Origin: Treponema sp. UBA1793
GTDB taxonomy: Bacteria > Spirochaetota > Spirochaetia > Treponematales > Treponemataceae
Direction: 5' to 3'
NCBI GenBank assembly: GCA_002314445.1
Contig: DCFX01000085.1
Location: 1 to 41,819 of the forward strand
DNA length: 41,819 nt
The position numbers were made by a program, and so were the translations under genes. The notes under the pieces are model-generated. The model saw only the letters and a list, made by a program, of their open reading frames with translations, made no database searches and was not told the origin of the DNA. Below, piece by piece: positions 8,130 through 15,665 of this stretch (within the stretch, counting starts at the first letter, position 1; each line of letters begins with the position of its first letter).

Positions 8130-9812
8130 CTATTTACGCTTATAAATATCATTTGTTAATTTTACAAGCTGATCCTCGTTGAGGTTTTTACAGCTCGCAA
8201 TATACTTATCCCAGTCTCCATTAATATCTTTCTGCCCGGTAATGAACTGAAGCGTCCATGCGTTTATATTATCGGTAAGAGGCGTACCCCAGAGATTCAG
8301 CTGTTCCTTTTCATCTTCTGTTGCGGCAACCTTGGGATTTACCGGTCGGATTTCGCGGCACTTTCCGAGACGGTCATAATAATCCTGAATCGCGGGAATG
8401 AAATTGTCACTCATTTCAGCAACAGTATGCCCGTAATAAAAATTACCGCACGCGTATCCCCACTTCAGGCGGATATCGGTATCAGTATCTGCTCCGCCAA
8501 TACCAAGGCCGCTGCATTTAAATCCGGGAAGCAGTTTCTTTATTTTCTTACCGTCATCCATTGTCGTAAATTTGAATGTCTCTCCTTCTACGCCCCACTT
8601 TGTCAGCTGATACGCTTCCGGAGAATACCAGAGCCAGTCGACAAATCTGAGCATTTTAATAAAATCGTCTTTTCCAAGAGCTTTAAGTGCGTTTTTTGAA
8701 ATCATAACGCCGTTTTCAAGTCTTGCGTTTTCCGCAGTATATTTATTTGTTCCCGTCGGATAGCAGGTGATATACAGACTGCTTTCGTCCTTACCGCATC
8801 CGGTCTTAAGACCCTGTACGAACGCAGCATACTGTCCTCTGTTTGTACTTGTAATAACAGTTTTACCGTTATAAAACTTATTCATGGCAGTCGTATCATC
8901 CTGTGTAAAAGTCTCAGGATCAAGTATGCCGCCCTTTACGAATTTATTAAGGACCGAAACCATTTTCTTAAAACTTTCACTTGTAGAGGCGCAATACCAC
9001 TCATCTTTCTGCGCATCATAATCAAGTCCGTTTGTAATCCCCCACCCTGCAGGCACTCCATATGAAGCGCCTGCAAGTTTGAGCAGGTTTCCGCCTTTTC
9101 CCTGTCCTGACTGAGAACCGCACCAGAGATCGGACCAGATATAATCCTTTTCGGAGCACATACCGCTGCTTACCATATATTTTTTTACTTTAACAAGAGT
9201 GTCGTACAAATCATCCCATGTCCATGTTTTTTCCAGTCCGGCAATATTTATTCCGGCCGCATCGAAAATATCTTTCCGGATCATGAGCGTATAATCCTGA
9301 AGCGGTTTTTCCAGCATACCGGGCAGACGATAATATTTACCGTCCGCCTGTGTCAGCGTATCCAGTTCTTTCTGCATGTTGTATTTTTTATAAAATGCTT
9401 CGTAATTTGGCATATACTTAACATAATCGGAAACGGCAATAACCGCACCGCCGTCAACAAATGCCGTTTCATCGTAAATTTTCGGAATGATGTACGCAGC
9501 ACTGCCCGCGTTAATAGCAAGCTTTACCTTATCAGTGTAATCTCCGCTGTCGAATGATGTAAGATCAAGAGTGACATTCGTTTTGTCCGTTATTTTTTTG
9601 AATACCCCTTCTGTTTTCCAGGAATCAGTTATAGGATACCAGCTTGCGTCGCTGAAATACATCGTGTACGTTACAGGCTTTTCCGAATGAAAGGTCTTCC
9701 CTTCACCGAACGTATAACCGGTTGAACTTCCTGACGCTTCCGTATTTTTCGTACATCCTGCAAAACATGACAGTATTACTCCCGCTGCCATGACCAATAT
9801 AATTTTTTTCAT
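8130..9812 (-). CDS. LplA-type carbohydrate ABC transporter substrate-binding lipoprotein
   Basis: This 560-residue extracytoplasmic solute-binding protein belongs to the large LplA/YtcQ class that binds oligosaccharides. The signal peptide ends in the lipobox CFAGC at residue ~19, so the mature protein is a lipoprotein. A Thr/Ser-rich linker precedes the body; the stretch DGKYYRLPGMLEKP (~155) and VIAVSDYVKYMPNYEAFYKKY (~125) are characteristic of the class. AGGAGG precedes the ATG. It is the last gene of a three-gene operon with both permeases. In Firmicutes, relatives encoded beside GH67 enzymes import aldouronates, and the same neighbours are found here, so aldouronate or another substituted xylo-oligosaccharide is the likely ligand. 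Confidence 0.92.
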   Translation of the reverse strand: MKKIILVMAAGVILSCFAGCTKNTEASGSSTGYTFGEGKTFHSEKPVTYTMYFSDASWYPITDSWKTEGVFKKITDKTNVTLDLTSFDSGDYTDKVKLAINAGSAAYIIPKIYDETAFVDGGAVIAVSDYVKYMPNYEAFYKKYNMQKELDTLTQADGKYYRLPGMLEKPLQDYTLMIRKDIFDAAGINIAGLEKTWTWDDLYDTLVKVKKYMVSSGMCSEKDYIWSDLWCGSQSGQGKGGNLLKLAGASYGVPAGWGITNGLDYDAQKDEWYCASTSESFKKMVSVLNKFVKGGILDPETFTQDDTTAMNKFYNGKTVITSTNRGQYAAFVQGLKTGCGKDESSLYITCYPTGTNKYTAENARLENGVMISKNALKALGKDDFIKMLRFVDWLWYSPEAYQLTKWGVEGETFKFTTMDDGKKIKKLLPGFKCSGLGIGGADTDTDIRLKWGYACGNFYYGHTVAEMSDNFIPAIQDYYDRLGKCREIRPVNPKVAATEDEKEQLNLWGTPLTDNINAWTLQFITGQKDINGDWDKYIASCKNLNEDQLVKLTNDIYKRK

Positions 9813-9893
9813 ATCTATTCCTCCTTAACGAAATAGTTACCAATAGTAATTATTCGGGTCGTTTACAAAAGTCCGACGAGCTTTGCAAGCAGC

Positions 9894-10787
9894 TCATTCT
9901 TTTATACCGCCGAGCATCATGCCCTGTACGTAATATTTTTGGATAAACGGATACACACATATAATGGGAAGGGTCATAAGCAGCATAGAACACGACTTTA
10001 TATTAGCCGCTATCTGCATAGTATCCGCGGAAACAGCTCCCGGATCTGCGGAAGTTGAAGAACCTGCAATAATGGTGCGAAGATAGTATGCAACAGGCCA
10101 CAAAGATTTTTTATCAAGATACAGATAGGCTGTAAACCAGTTGTTCCAATAGCCTACAGCATAAAATAAAACCATCGTAGCAATAATGGGAGTAGAAAGG
10201 GGGATAACAATCCTGAAAAAAATACCAATCTGACCAAGCCCGTCAAGCTCTGCCGCTTCTTCAAGCTCCTGAGGAACGTTTCTGAAAAACGAAATCATAA
10301 GAAGCACATAATACGTACTGATAAGACCCGGAATAATAAATCCCATTATATTGTTCTTCAGGCCGAGATTGAGCATAAGGACATAATTCGGTATTAGACC
10401 ACCGCCGAAGTACATCGTAAAAATAATAAACGGTGCAAGGAATTTATTCAGTCTGAGCTGAGGTTTTGACATCGGATATGCCAGAAACATGCTCAGAAAA
10501 AGGGAAAAGAATGTGCCGACAATCGAATAAATTACTGTATTAAGATAATACCGCGCAAAATCCCCTTTTTTCAACACAGAAGCATATGTTGTGAGATTAA
10601 AATCAACAGGTATGATTGAAACCTTCCCCTGTATAATTGCCTGCTCTGAAGAAAATGACTGAGCAACGAGATATAAAAACGGATACAATGTAAAAACACA
10701 TACAATTATCATAATAACTGCATTGAATATCTGGAATATCCTGTATCTGCTTGTTTCACGATAATAATAATTTTTTTTCTTTGCCAT
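9894..10787 (-). CDS. Carbohydrate ABC transporter permease, LplC/YtcP type
   Basis: This 297-residue inner-membrane permease has six predicted hydrophobic segments. The first spans FNAVIMIIVCVFTLYPFLYLV. The EAA loop reads EEAAELDGLGQIGIFFRIVIPLS, and the C-terminal end YPFIQKYYVQGMMLGGIKE is the hallmark of the MalG-like LplC/YtcP class. The ATG at 10787 has AAGAAGG upstream; an upstream GTG at 10805 overlaps the previous gene's stop and lacks a site. It pairs with the permease encoded immediately upstream. No ATPase is encoded in the cluster, so a shared MsmK/UgpC-type ATPase elsewhere is expected. Confidence 0.94.
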   Translation of the reverse strand: MAKKKNYYYRETSRYRIFQIFNAVIMIIVCVFTLYPFLYLVAQSFSSEQAIIQGKVSIIPVDFNLTTYASVLKKGDFARYYLNTVIYSIVGTFFSLFLSMFLAYPMSKPQLRLNKFLAPFIIFTMYFGGGLIPNYVLMLNLGLKNNIMGFIIPGLISTYYVLLMISFFRNVPQELEEAAELDGLGQIGIFFRIVIPLSTPIIATMVLFYAVGYWNNWFTAYLYLDKKSLWPVAYYLRTIIAGSSTSADPGAVSADTMQIAANIKSCSMLLMTLPIICVYPFIQKYYVQGMMLGGIKE

Positions 10788-10798
10788 CCTGTACCTTC

Positions 10799-11728
10799 TT
10801 ACCACAGCCCGCTGTCTGTTAATTTTTTTGATGTTGTATTAGCGACGGTAAGCAGTACAAGATTTATTAATCCTTCAAACAGGCTGACCGCCGTTGCATA
10901 ACTGTAATTTCCGGAACCAAGTCCCATGCGGAACACATACGTCGAAATAATATCCGCAGTCTCGTATGTCATCGGATTGTATAAAAGGAATACTTTTTCA
11001 AAAGCAGCGCCGGAACCAACAAGACTGCCTATGTCAAGGATAAGAAGCGTTGCGATTGTCGGCATAATGCATGGAATGGTAATGTGTATAACGCGCTGGA
11101 AATGACCCGCACCGTCCACTTCCGCAGCTTCGTACAGTGCAGGATTTATATTTGCCATAGCAGCAAGATACAGAATGGTTCCCCATCCGAGACTCTGCCA
11201 GATTCCTGACGATACGAATATTGCCGGGAACCATTGCGGAAGTGCAATAAACGTCATCGCCGATCCTCCGAAATATTCGATCAGTCTGTTAACGGGTCCG
11301 GTTGTTGACACAAGTTCACGAATCATACCTGCAACAATAACCATTGAAATAAAATGAGGCAGATACGATACAGTCTGCACGAATTTCTTCCACTGCAGAT
11401 TGCGGATCTCGTTAAGAAGCAGTGCAAAAATAAGTGTAAGGGGAAACCTGAACAGAAGGTACAGCAGATTAAGAAAGAGTGTATTGCGGAATGCGCGCCA
11501 GAAACTCAGATCACGGATAAACTGCTTAAAGTACCGCACTCCTGTCCAATAGTCACCGAATATACTGCTGCCGGCACGGTACTTTCTGAAAGCAATAATG
11601 TTGCCGGCCATCGGTACATATCTGAAAATAATATAGTAAATAACAGGAACAAGCATAAGCAGGTATAACTGCCAGTGATGCCGTATATGTTTTAAAACCG
11701 GTTCCTTTACATGCGGACTATTTCCCAC
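10799..11728 (-). CDS. Carbohydrate ABC transporter permease, LplB type
   Basis: This is the MalF-like partner permease. The first helix LYLLMLVPVIYYIIFRYVPM and the following AGNIIAFRKY are typical of LplB proteins. The EAA loop reads YEAAEVDGAGHFQRVIHITIPCI, and the end VANTTSKKLTDSGLW is the family's C terminus. The frame opens to 11839, but the promoter element at 11815-11850 overlies the early ATGs, and the ATG at 11818 coincides with the -10 box. I prefer the GTG at 11728, preceded by a GGGGG ribosome-binding site, giving 309 residues, the usual length. It is the first gene of the transporter operon; the leader would be ~75 nt. Confidence 0.88.
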   Translation of the reverse strand: MGNSPHVKEPVLKHIRHHWQLYLLMLVPVIYYIIFRYVPMAGNIIAFRKYRAGSSIFGDYWTGVRYFKQFIRDLSFWRAFRNTLFLNLLYLLFRFPLTLIFALLLNEIRNLQWKKFVQTVSYLPHFISMVIVAGMIRELVSTTGPVNRLIEYFGGSAMTFIALPQWFPAIFVSSGIWQSLGWGTILYLAAMANINPALYEAAEVDGAGHFQRVIHITIPCIMPTIATLLILDIGSLVGSGAAFEKVFLLYNPMTYETADIISTYVFRMGLGSGNYSYATAVSLFEGLINLVLLTVANTTSKKLTDSGLW

Positions 11729-11814
11729 GTTTATAACCCCCGTTTTTGGTATTAATTTGACAAATCGATAATCAGATTGTATGGTTATAGTGTAGGTACG
11801 GTTTTTTCTAAAAA

Positions 11815-11850
11815 CCATAGTGAATATTGCTGTCTGCATTGCATAAATTG
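11815..11850 (-). promoter_or_regulatory. 36-nt shared promoter/operator element, copy D (LplABC operon)
   Basis: Read on the minus strand it begins CAA, contains TGCAAT at positions 8-13 and GCAA at 21-24, and ends CTATGG, with TATGGT (11819-11814) as the -10 box. It matches copy C at 20731-20766 at 31 of 36 positions. TGCAAT serves as a plausible -35 at 18-nt spacing. It drives the minus-strand transporter operon and overlaps the AraC gene's own -35. Confidence 0.8.
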
Positions 11851-11868
11851 TTTTTCCGATAGTATAAA
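11839..11868 (+). promoter_or_regulatory. Probable promoter of the AraC regulator gene
   Basis: TTGCAT at 11839-11844 and TATAAA at 11863-11868 are 18 nt apart, upstream of the regulator gene. The -35 lies inside element D of the divergent operon, so a protein bound there could affect both directions. Confidence 0.45.
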
Positions 11869-11878
11869 TAAAAGAGTA

Positions 11879-11912
11879 AAGGGCACCTCTAAAAACTGAA
11901 GTTTTTAGAGGT
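11879..11912 (+). repeat. 34-nt palindromic element, copy 2 (AraC leader)
   Basis: This copy is an exact match, on the opposite DNA strand, to 8074-8107. Arms at 11885-11897 and 11900-11912 pair perfectly around GA. It falls in the predicted 5' leader of the AraC mRNA, between a predicted start near 11875 and the ATG at 11939. In RNA terms it has the same sense as the copy at the 3' end of the transporter operon. Confidence 0.85.
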
Positions 11913-11938
11913 TTCCTAAATAAAATAATGGCTGATAT

Positions 11939-12817
11939 ATGAAAGAAACAAATCTTATTACACCGTTTTCAACCCGGCAGTTTATGAAGTCGGATGACTT
12001 TGAGATTTACTATTATTACGATATCAATCCCACTGCGGTAAAGGCTCATACGCATACTTATTATGAATTTTACTTTTTCATTGAAGGGAATATTAAAATT
12101 CAGGTAAACAACAGTGTATATACGATGCGTCCCGGAGATTTTCTGCTTATACCTCCGGAAACGCCGCATAATCCCGTGTGGATAAACACCGACAAACCTT
12201 ACAGGCGTTTCGTTTTCTGGATAAGTGAAGATTACTGTAAAAAACTTATGAATGTTTCAAATGACTATGTATGGCTTATGCAGTATGTTGAAACGACACA
12301 TACGTATCATTTTGAAAACGATGTAATCACATTTAACAGAATACAGTCCATCATATTCCAGCTGATAGAAGAAGTTAAAACAGACCGTTTCGGAAAGAAA
12401 GCTCAAATCTCGCTGCTGGTGAACACGCTCATTCTGCATCTGAACAGACTTATAAATGCCCGGGTTCACGCGTCTGCGCAGACGGAACATACAAATGTAT
12501 ATGCTGCAATCTGCGATTATATAGCACGCAATCTTGATAAAGAACTCACACTTGCAGATCTGGAAGAAAAATTCTTCATCAGCAGATTCTACATTGCCCA
12601 TTCATTTAAGGATCACATCGGCATCTCAATACACAGCTACATTACAAAAGCCAGACTCAAAGCATGCTGCGAAGCGCTGCAGGGGACGGAACCGATTTCG
12701 AATATCTACCAGCAGTACGGGTTTAATGATTATTCCAATTTTTACAGGGCGTTCAAACAGGAATACGGTATATCGCCCGCAGAATACAGAGCGCAGTGTA
12801 CGAAACTCGCAACATAA
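11939..12817 (+). CDS. AraC family regulator with cupin sensor domain
   Basis: This 292-residue cytoplasmic regulator has an N-terminal AraC-type cupin: the HTHTYYEFYFFIEGNIKI and PGDFLLIPPETPHNP blocks mark the two conserved cupin motifs. The C-terminal ~100 residues hold two helix-turn-helix units: LTLADLEEKFFISRFYIAHSF, then ISNIYQQYGFNDYSNFYRAFK, ending GISPAEYR. It lies between the divergent transporter operon and the GH67 operon, and element copies flank it on both sides (11815-11850 and 12823-12858), so it is the likely sugar-responsive regulator of the locus. The ribosome-binding site before the ATG is poor and a strong hairpin precedes it, suggesting limited or controlled translation. 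Whether it activates or represses is not visible. Confidence 0.92.
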   Translation: MKETNLITPFSTRQFMKSDDFEIYYYYDINPTAVKAHTHTYYEFYFFIEGNIKIQVNNSVYTMRPGDFLLIPPETPHNPVWINTDKPYRRFVFWISEDYCKKLMNVSNDYVWLMQYVETTHTYHFENDVITFNRIQSIIFQLIEEVKTDRFGKKAQISLLVNTLILHLNRLINARVHASAQTEHTNVYAAICDYIARNLDKELTLADLEEKFFISRFYIAHSFKDHIGISIHSYITKARLKACCEALQGTEPISNIYQQYGFNDYSNFYRAFKQEYGISPAEYRAQCTKLAT

Positions 12818-12822
12818 AACAA

Positions 12823-12858
12823 CAAACTTTGCAATATTGCGCGCAATAAATGCTATGG
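12823..12858 (+). promoter_or_regulatory. 36-nt shared promoter/operator element, copy A (GH67 operon)
   Basis: It contains TGCAAT, the palindrome TTGC-GC-GCAA within the 12-bp ATTGCGCGCAAT at 12836-12847, and ends CTATGG with an extended -10 (TGC then TATGGG at 12854-12859). It matches copy B at 29 of 36 positions. It lies 90 nt before the GH67 start codon. Confidence 0.78.
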
Positions 12859-12948
12859 GACGGCATCAGAAAAAAACATATACTTCTTTTATATTGGATA
12901 CACGACTGCCTTTTTTTGAGGCATTCACTGTGTGTATGGAGGCAGGTG

Positions 12949-15003
12949 ATGATTCGTCCGGACGGTTATAATTTATGGCTTTCATATGAAGCACCGGGTA
13001 CGTCTGATGCAGAAGACTATGCTGCACTGCTGAACACGATAGTTGTGGAACAGGGCTCAGACATATTAACTTCTGCAGCAGAAGAACTGGAGTGCGCATT
13101 ACCACTGCTCTGCGGCAGTGCGTATACCGGAACAGTCAGACGCAGCAGAAAAACAGGCTCACCCGCAGGTCTTCTCATCTGCCCGTACGGACAGCTGCCG
13201 GAAAAAATCAAAGAATATACGGGTCTTGGAAACATTCCTTCAGGAGACGGATTCCGGATCATATCATTATCAGAAGAGGACTTCCCCCGTATTCTCATCA
13301 CATCCCGCACTGATAAAGGCGTTCTGTACGGGACATTCGCATTCCTGCGCATACTGCAGCAGGGACTTCCCGTGACAACACTGTCTGTTACCGACAGCCC
13401 TAAAATCACATGGCGGATGCTGGACCACTGGGACAATCCCGACGGTTCCATTGAACGCGGATATGCGGGAAAATCGCTGTGGAAATGGGAAGACCTTCCG
13501 CGGACTGTCAGTCCGAGGTATACCGATTATGCGCGGGCATGCGCGGGTATCGGTTTAAACGGCACCGTCCTGAATAACGTAAATGCCGCCCCTGAAATTA
13601 TTACTGCGCCGTATCTTGAAAAAATACAGGTACTGGCTGCCATATTCCGCAGATACGGTATTACCGTATTTCTTTCCGTCAATTTTGCTTCACCCATGCT
13701 GCTGGGAAATATTCCAACGGCGGATCCCCTTAATCCACAGGTGCGGCAGTGGTGGAAGGATAAAGCTGACGAAATATACCGGTATATTCCCGATTTCGGA
13801 GGTTTCCTTGTAAAAGCCGATTCCGAAGGGCAGGCAGGACCGTACGCATACGGCAGGAATCACGCCGACGGCGCAAATATGCTTGCAGCCGCACTCTCCC
13901 CGCACGGCGGTATCGTCATCTGGAGGGCTTTTGTCTACGGACAGGGAGAGAACGACCGCGCGAAAAAAGCGTATGCGGATTTTAAGCCCCTCGACGGAAA
14001 ATTTGCGGCAAATGCGGCAGTACAGGTAAAAAACGGGCCGATAGATTTCCAGCCCCGCGAACCGGTACATCCTCTGTTCGGCGGTATGGAACATACAACA
14101 CTGTTTATGGAACTGCAGGCCGCACAGGAATATCTGGGGCAGGAAAAACATATCGTCTATCTTGCTCCGATGTGGAAAGAGATTCTCGACTTCGACGTAA
14201 ACGGCGGTACCGGAGAAATATGTACAGTCGGGCAGATTATATCGTCGGAAAACAATGCGGCGCAGAACGGTTTTTCAGGTATTGCAGCCGTGGCCAATAC
14301 GGGCAGCGACAGCACCTGGTGCGGCTCGCTATTCCACCCTGCAAACTGGTATGCGTTCGGCAGGCTCGCATGGGATTACACGCTCGACAGCGAAGCGGTT
14401 GCCCGGGAATGGACGTCATGCACGTGGGGAACCGATCCTGAAATCACAAAACAGATACTCTTCATACTCATGCATTCATGGAATGCCTGCGTCGATTATA
14501 TGACGCCGCTCGGCCTGCATCATATTATGAAATACGCCCATCATTACGGCCCCGATCCTGCATGCGATGAGAGAACAAGGGAAGACTGGAAACCGCGGTA
14601 TTATCACAGGGCGGATAAAACGGGTCTGGGATTCGACAGAAGCAGAACGGGAAGCCGTGCCGCAGATCAGTACAGGAAGCACGTCGCCGATACATTTAAC
14701 GATATCCGCACCTGCCCCGAAAAATACCTGCTGTGGTTCCACCACGTCCCGTGGCAGTACGTTCTGAAAAGCGGAAGGACGCTCAAAGATGAGCTTGCAT
14801 TCAGATATGAACGGGGCGTACACGAAGCGGAAGAGCTTGAAGAATCATGGAAAAAGCTGGCCGGAAAAGTTCCCGGCAGCATACCGGCGGAAGCATACGA
14901 ATCCGTCACCCGGAAACTTGCATGCCAGACGGAAAGCGCACGCGGATGGAGAGACGTGTGCGTACCATATTTTATGAAATTCGCGGAGGATAAAACACAA
15001 TGA
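12949..15003 (+). CDS. GH67 alpha-glucuronidase
   Basis: This enzyme removes alpha-1,2-linked (4-O-methyl)glucuronate from the non-reducing end of xylo-oligosaccharides. It has no signal peptide, so it acts in the cytoplasm on imported aldouronates. Of its 684 residues, the N-terminal ~140 form the small GH67 domain, then a TIM barrel. The acid catalyst lies in FLVKADSEGQAGP. The GH67 base pair, an Asp and a Glu, lies in FKPLDGKF and in VKNGPIDFQPREP. The C-terminal helical region ends the protein. The ATG at 12949 has GGAGG seven bases upstream; the frame opens further to 12850, but that overlaps the promoter element. Its stop overlaps the next start (ATGA), coupling it to the esterase gene. 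Confidence 0.95.
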   Translation: MIRPDGYNLWLSYEAPGTSDAEDYAALLNTIVVEQGSDILTSAAEELECALPLLCGSAYTGTVRRSRKTGSPAGLLICPYGQLPEKIKEYTGLGNIPSGDGFRIISLSEEDFPRILITSRTDKGVLYGTFAFLRILQQGLPVTTLSVTDSPKITWRMLDHWDNPDGSIERGYAGKSLWKWEDLPRTVSPRYTDYARACAGIGLNGTVLNNVNAAPEIITAPYLEKIQVLAAIFRRYGITVFLSVNFASPMLLGNIPTADPLNPQVRQWWKDKADEIYRYIPDFGGFLVKADSEGQAGPYAYGRNHADGANMLAAALSPHGGIVIWRAFVYGQGENDRAKKAYADFKPLDGKFAANAAVQVKNGPIDFQPREPVHPLFGGMEHTTLFMELQAAQEYLGQEKHIVYLAPMWKEILDFDVNGGTGEICTVGQIISSENNAAQNGFSGIAAVANTGSDSTWCGSLFHPANWYAFGRLAWDYTLDSEAVAREWTSCTWGTDPEITKQILFILMHSWNACVDYMTPLGLHHIMKYAHHYGPDPACDERTREDWKPRYYHRADKTGLGFDRSRTGSRAADQYRKHVADTFNDIRTCPEKYLLWFHHVPWQYVLKSGRTLKDELAFRYERGVHEAEELEESWKKLAGKVPGSIPAEAYESVTRKLACQTESARGWRDVCVPYFMKFAEDKTQ

Positions 15004-15662
15004 TTTTACAACCTGTCATGAGAACGGATGAACATCATACGGGAAAACATGCGTACATACTGGAAAAGGTACAAAAAGAAGCTGCCAGCCTTGCAGCCGG
15101 CGGAAAGCCTTCAATAAAAACAGTATTCTTCGGCGACAGCCTCACAAGACGCTGGGAAGACAACCCTGCATTATGGGAAACGTATTTTTCTTCATTTTCA
15201 CCAGTCAATTTCGGTGTCGGTGCGGATACGTTGAACAACATCAGATGGAGAGTCGAAAACGAACAGCTTGAACGTTTATCGCCGGAAAAACTGGTATTTC
15301 TCGGCGGGACGAACAGCCTGCACGATGCATCAGTGGGAGACATTATTGATACAATAGAATACCTGATCCGGCTGTTTTCCCAAAAGCTGCCTGAAACAAA
15401 TTTTTATCTGCTCGGAATCTTTCCCCGCAACAACGATGAAGACGGAACAAACTACAATGCATCAATCGCACAGATAAATGCCGCGCTGAACGCGGCTGTC
15501 CGAGAAGGCGTATTTCCGCGGACAACATTTACAGATTTCGGAAATCTTCTTCTGGGAAAGGACGGACGGCTCAAACCGGAACTCACACCCGACGGCCTCC
15601 ACATGAATGCGGAAGGTTACAATGTGCTTGGTCCTGAACTGGTAAAACTGCTTTCCCTCTGA
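15000..15662 (+). CDS. SGNH/GDSL-type esterase
   Basis: This 220-residue cytoplasmic SGNH hydrolase has block I FFGDSLTRRW with the nucleophilic Ser (residue ~47), block II VNFGVGADTL with the oxyanion Gly, block III FLGGTNSLHD with the Asn, and block V TPDGLHMNAEGY with the catalytic Asp-x-x-His. It resembles PAF-acetylhydrolase-like proteins, a group that includes acetylxylan esterases. Its start codon overlaps the GH67 stop by four bases, so translation is coupled. This context suggests removal of acetyl groups from imported xylo-oligosaccharides; the true substrate is not proven. Its stop is three bases from the stop of the convergent GH2 gene, leaving no room for a terminator between them. 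Confidence 0.9.
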   Translation: MILQPVMRTDEHHTGKHAYILEKVQKEAASLAAGGKPSIKTVFFGDSLTRRWEDNPALWETYFSSFSPVNFGVGADTLNNIRWRVENEQLERLSPEKLVFLGGTNSLHDASVGDIIDTIEYLIRLFSQKLPETNFYLLGIFPRNNDEDGTNYNASIAQINAALNAAVREGVFPRTTFTDFGNLLLGKDGRLKPELTPDGLHMNAEGYNVLGPELVKLLSL

Positions 15663-15665
15663 TTT

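Noticed and set aside
12850..12948. N-terminal extension of GH67 to the ATG at 12850
   Set aside because: The extension overlaps the promoter element, has no ribosome-binding site and is unlike GH67 N termini; the ATG at 12949 has GGAGG.
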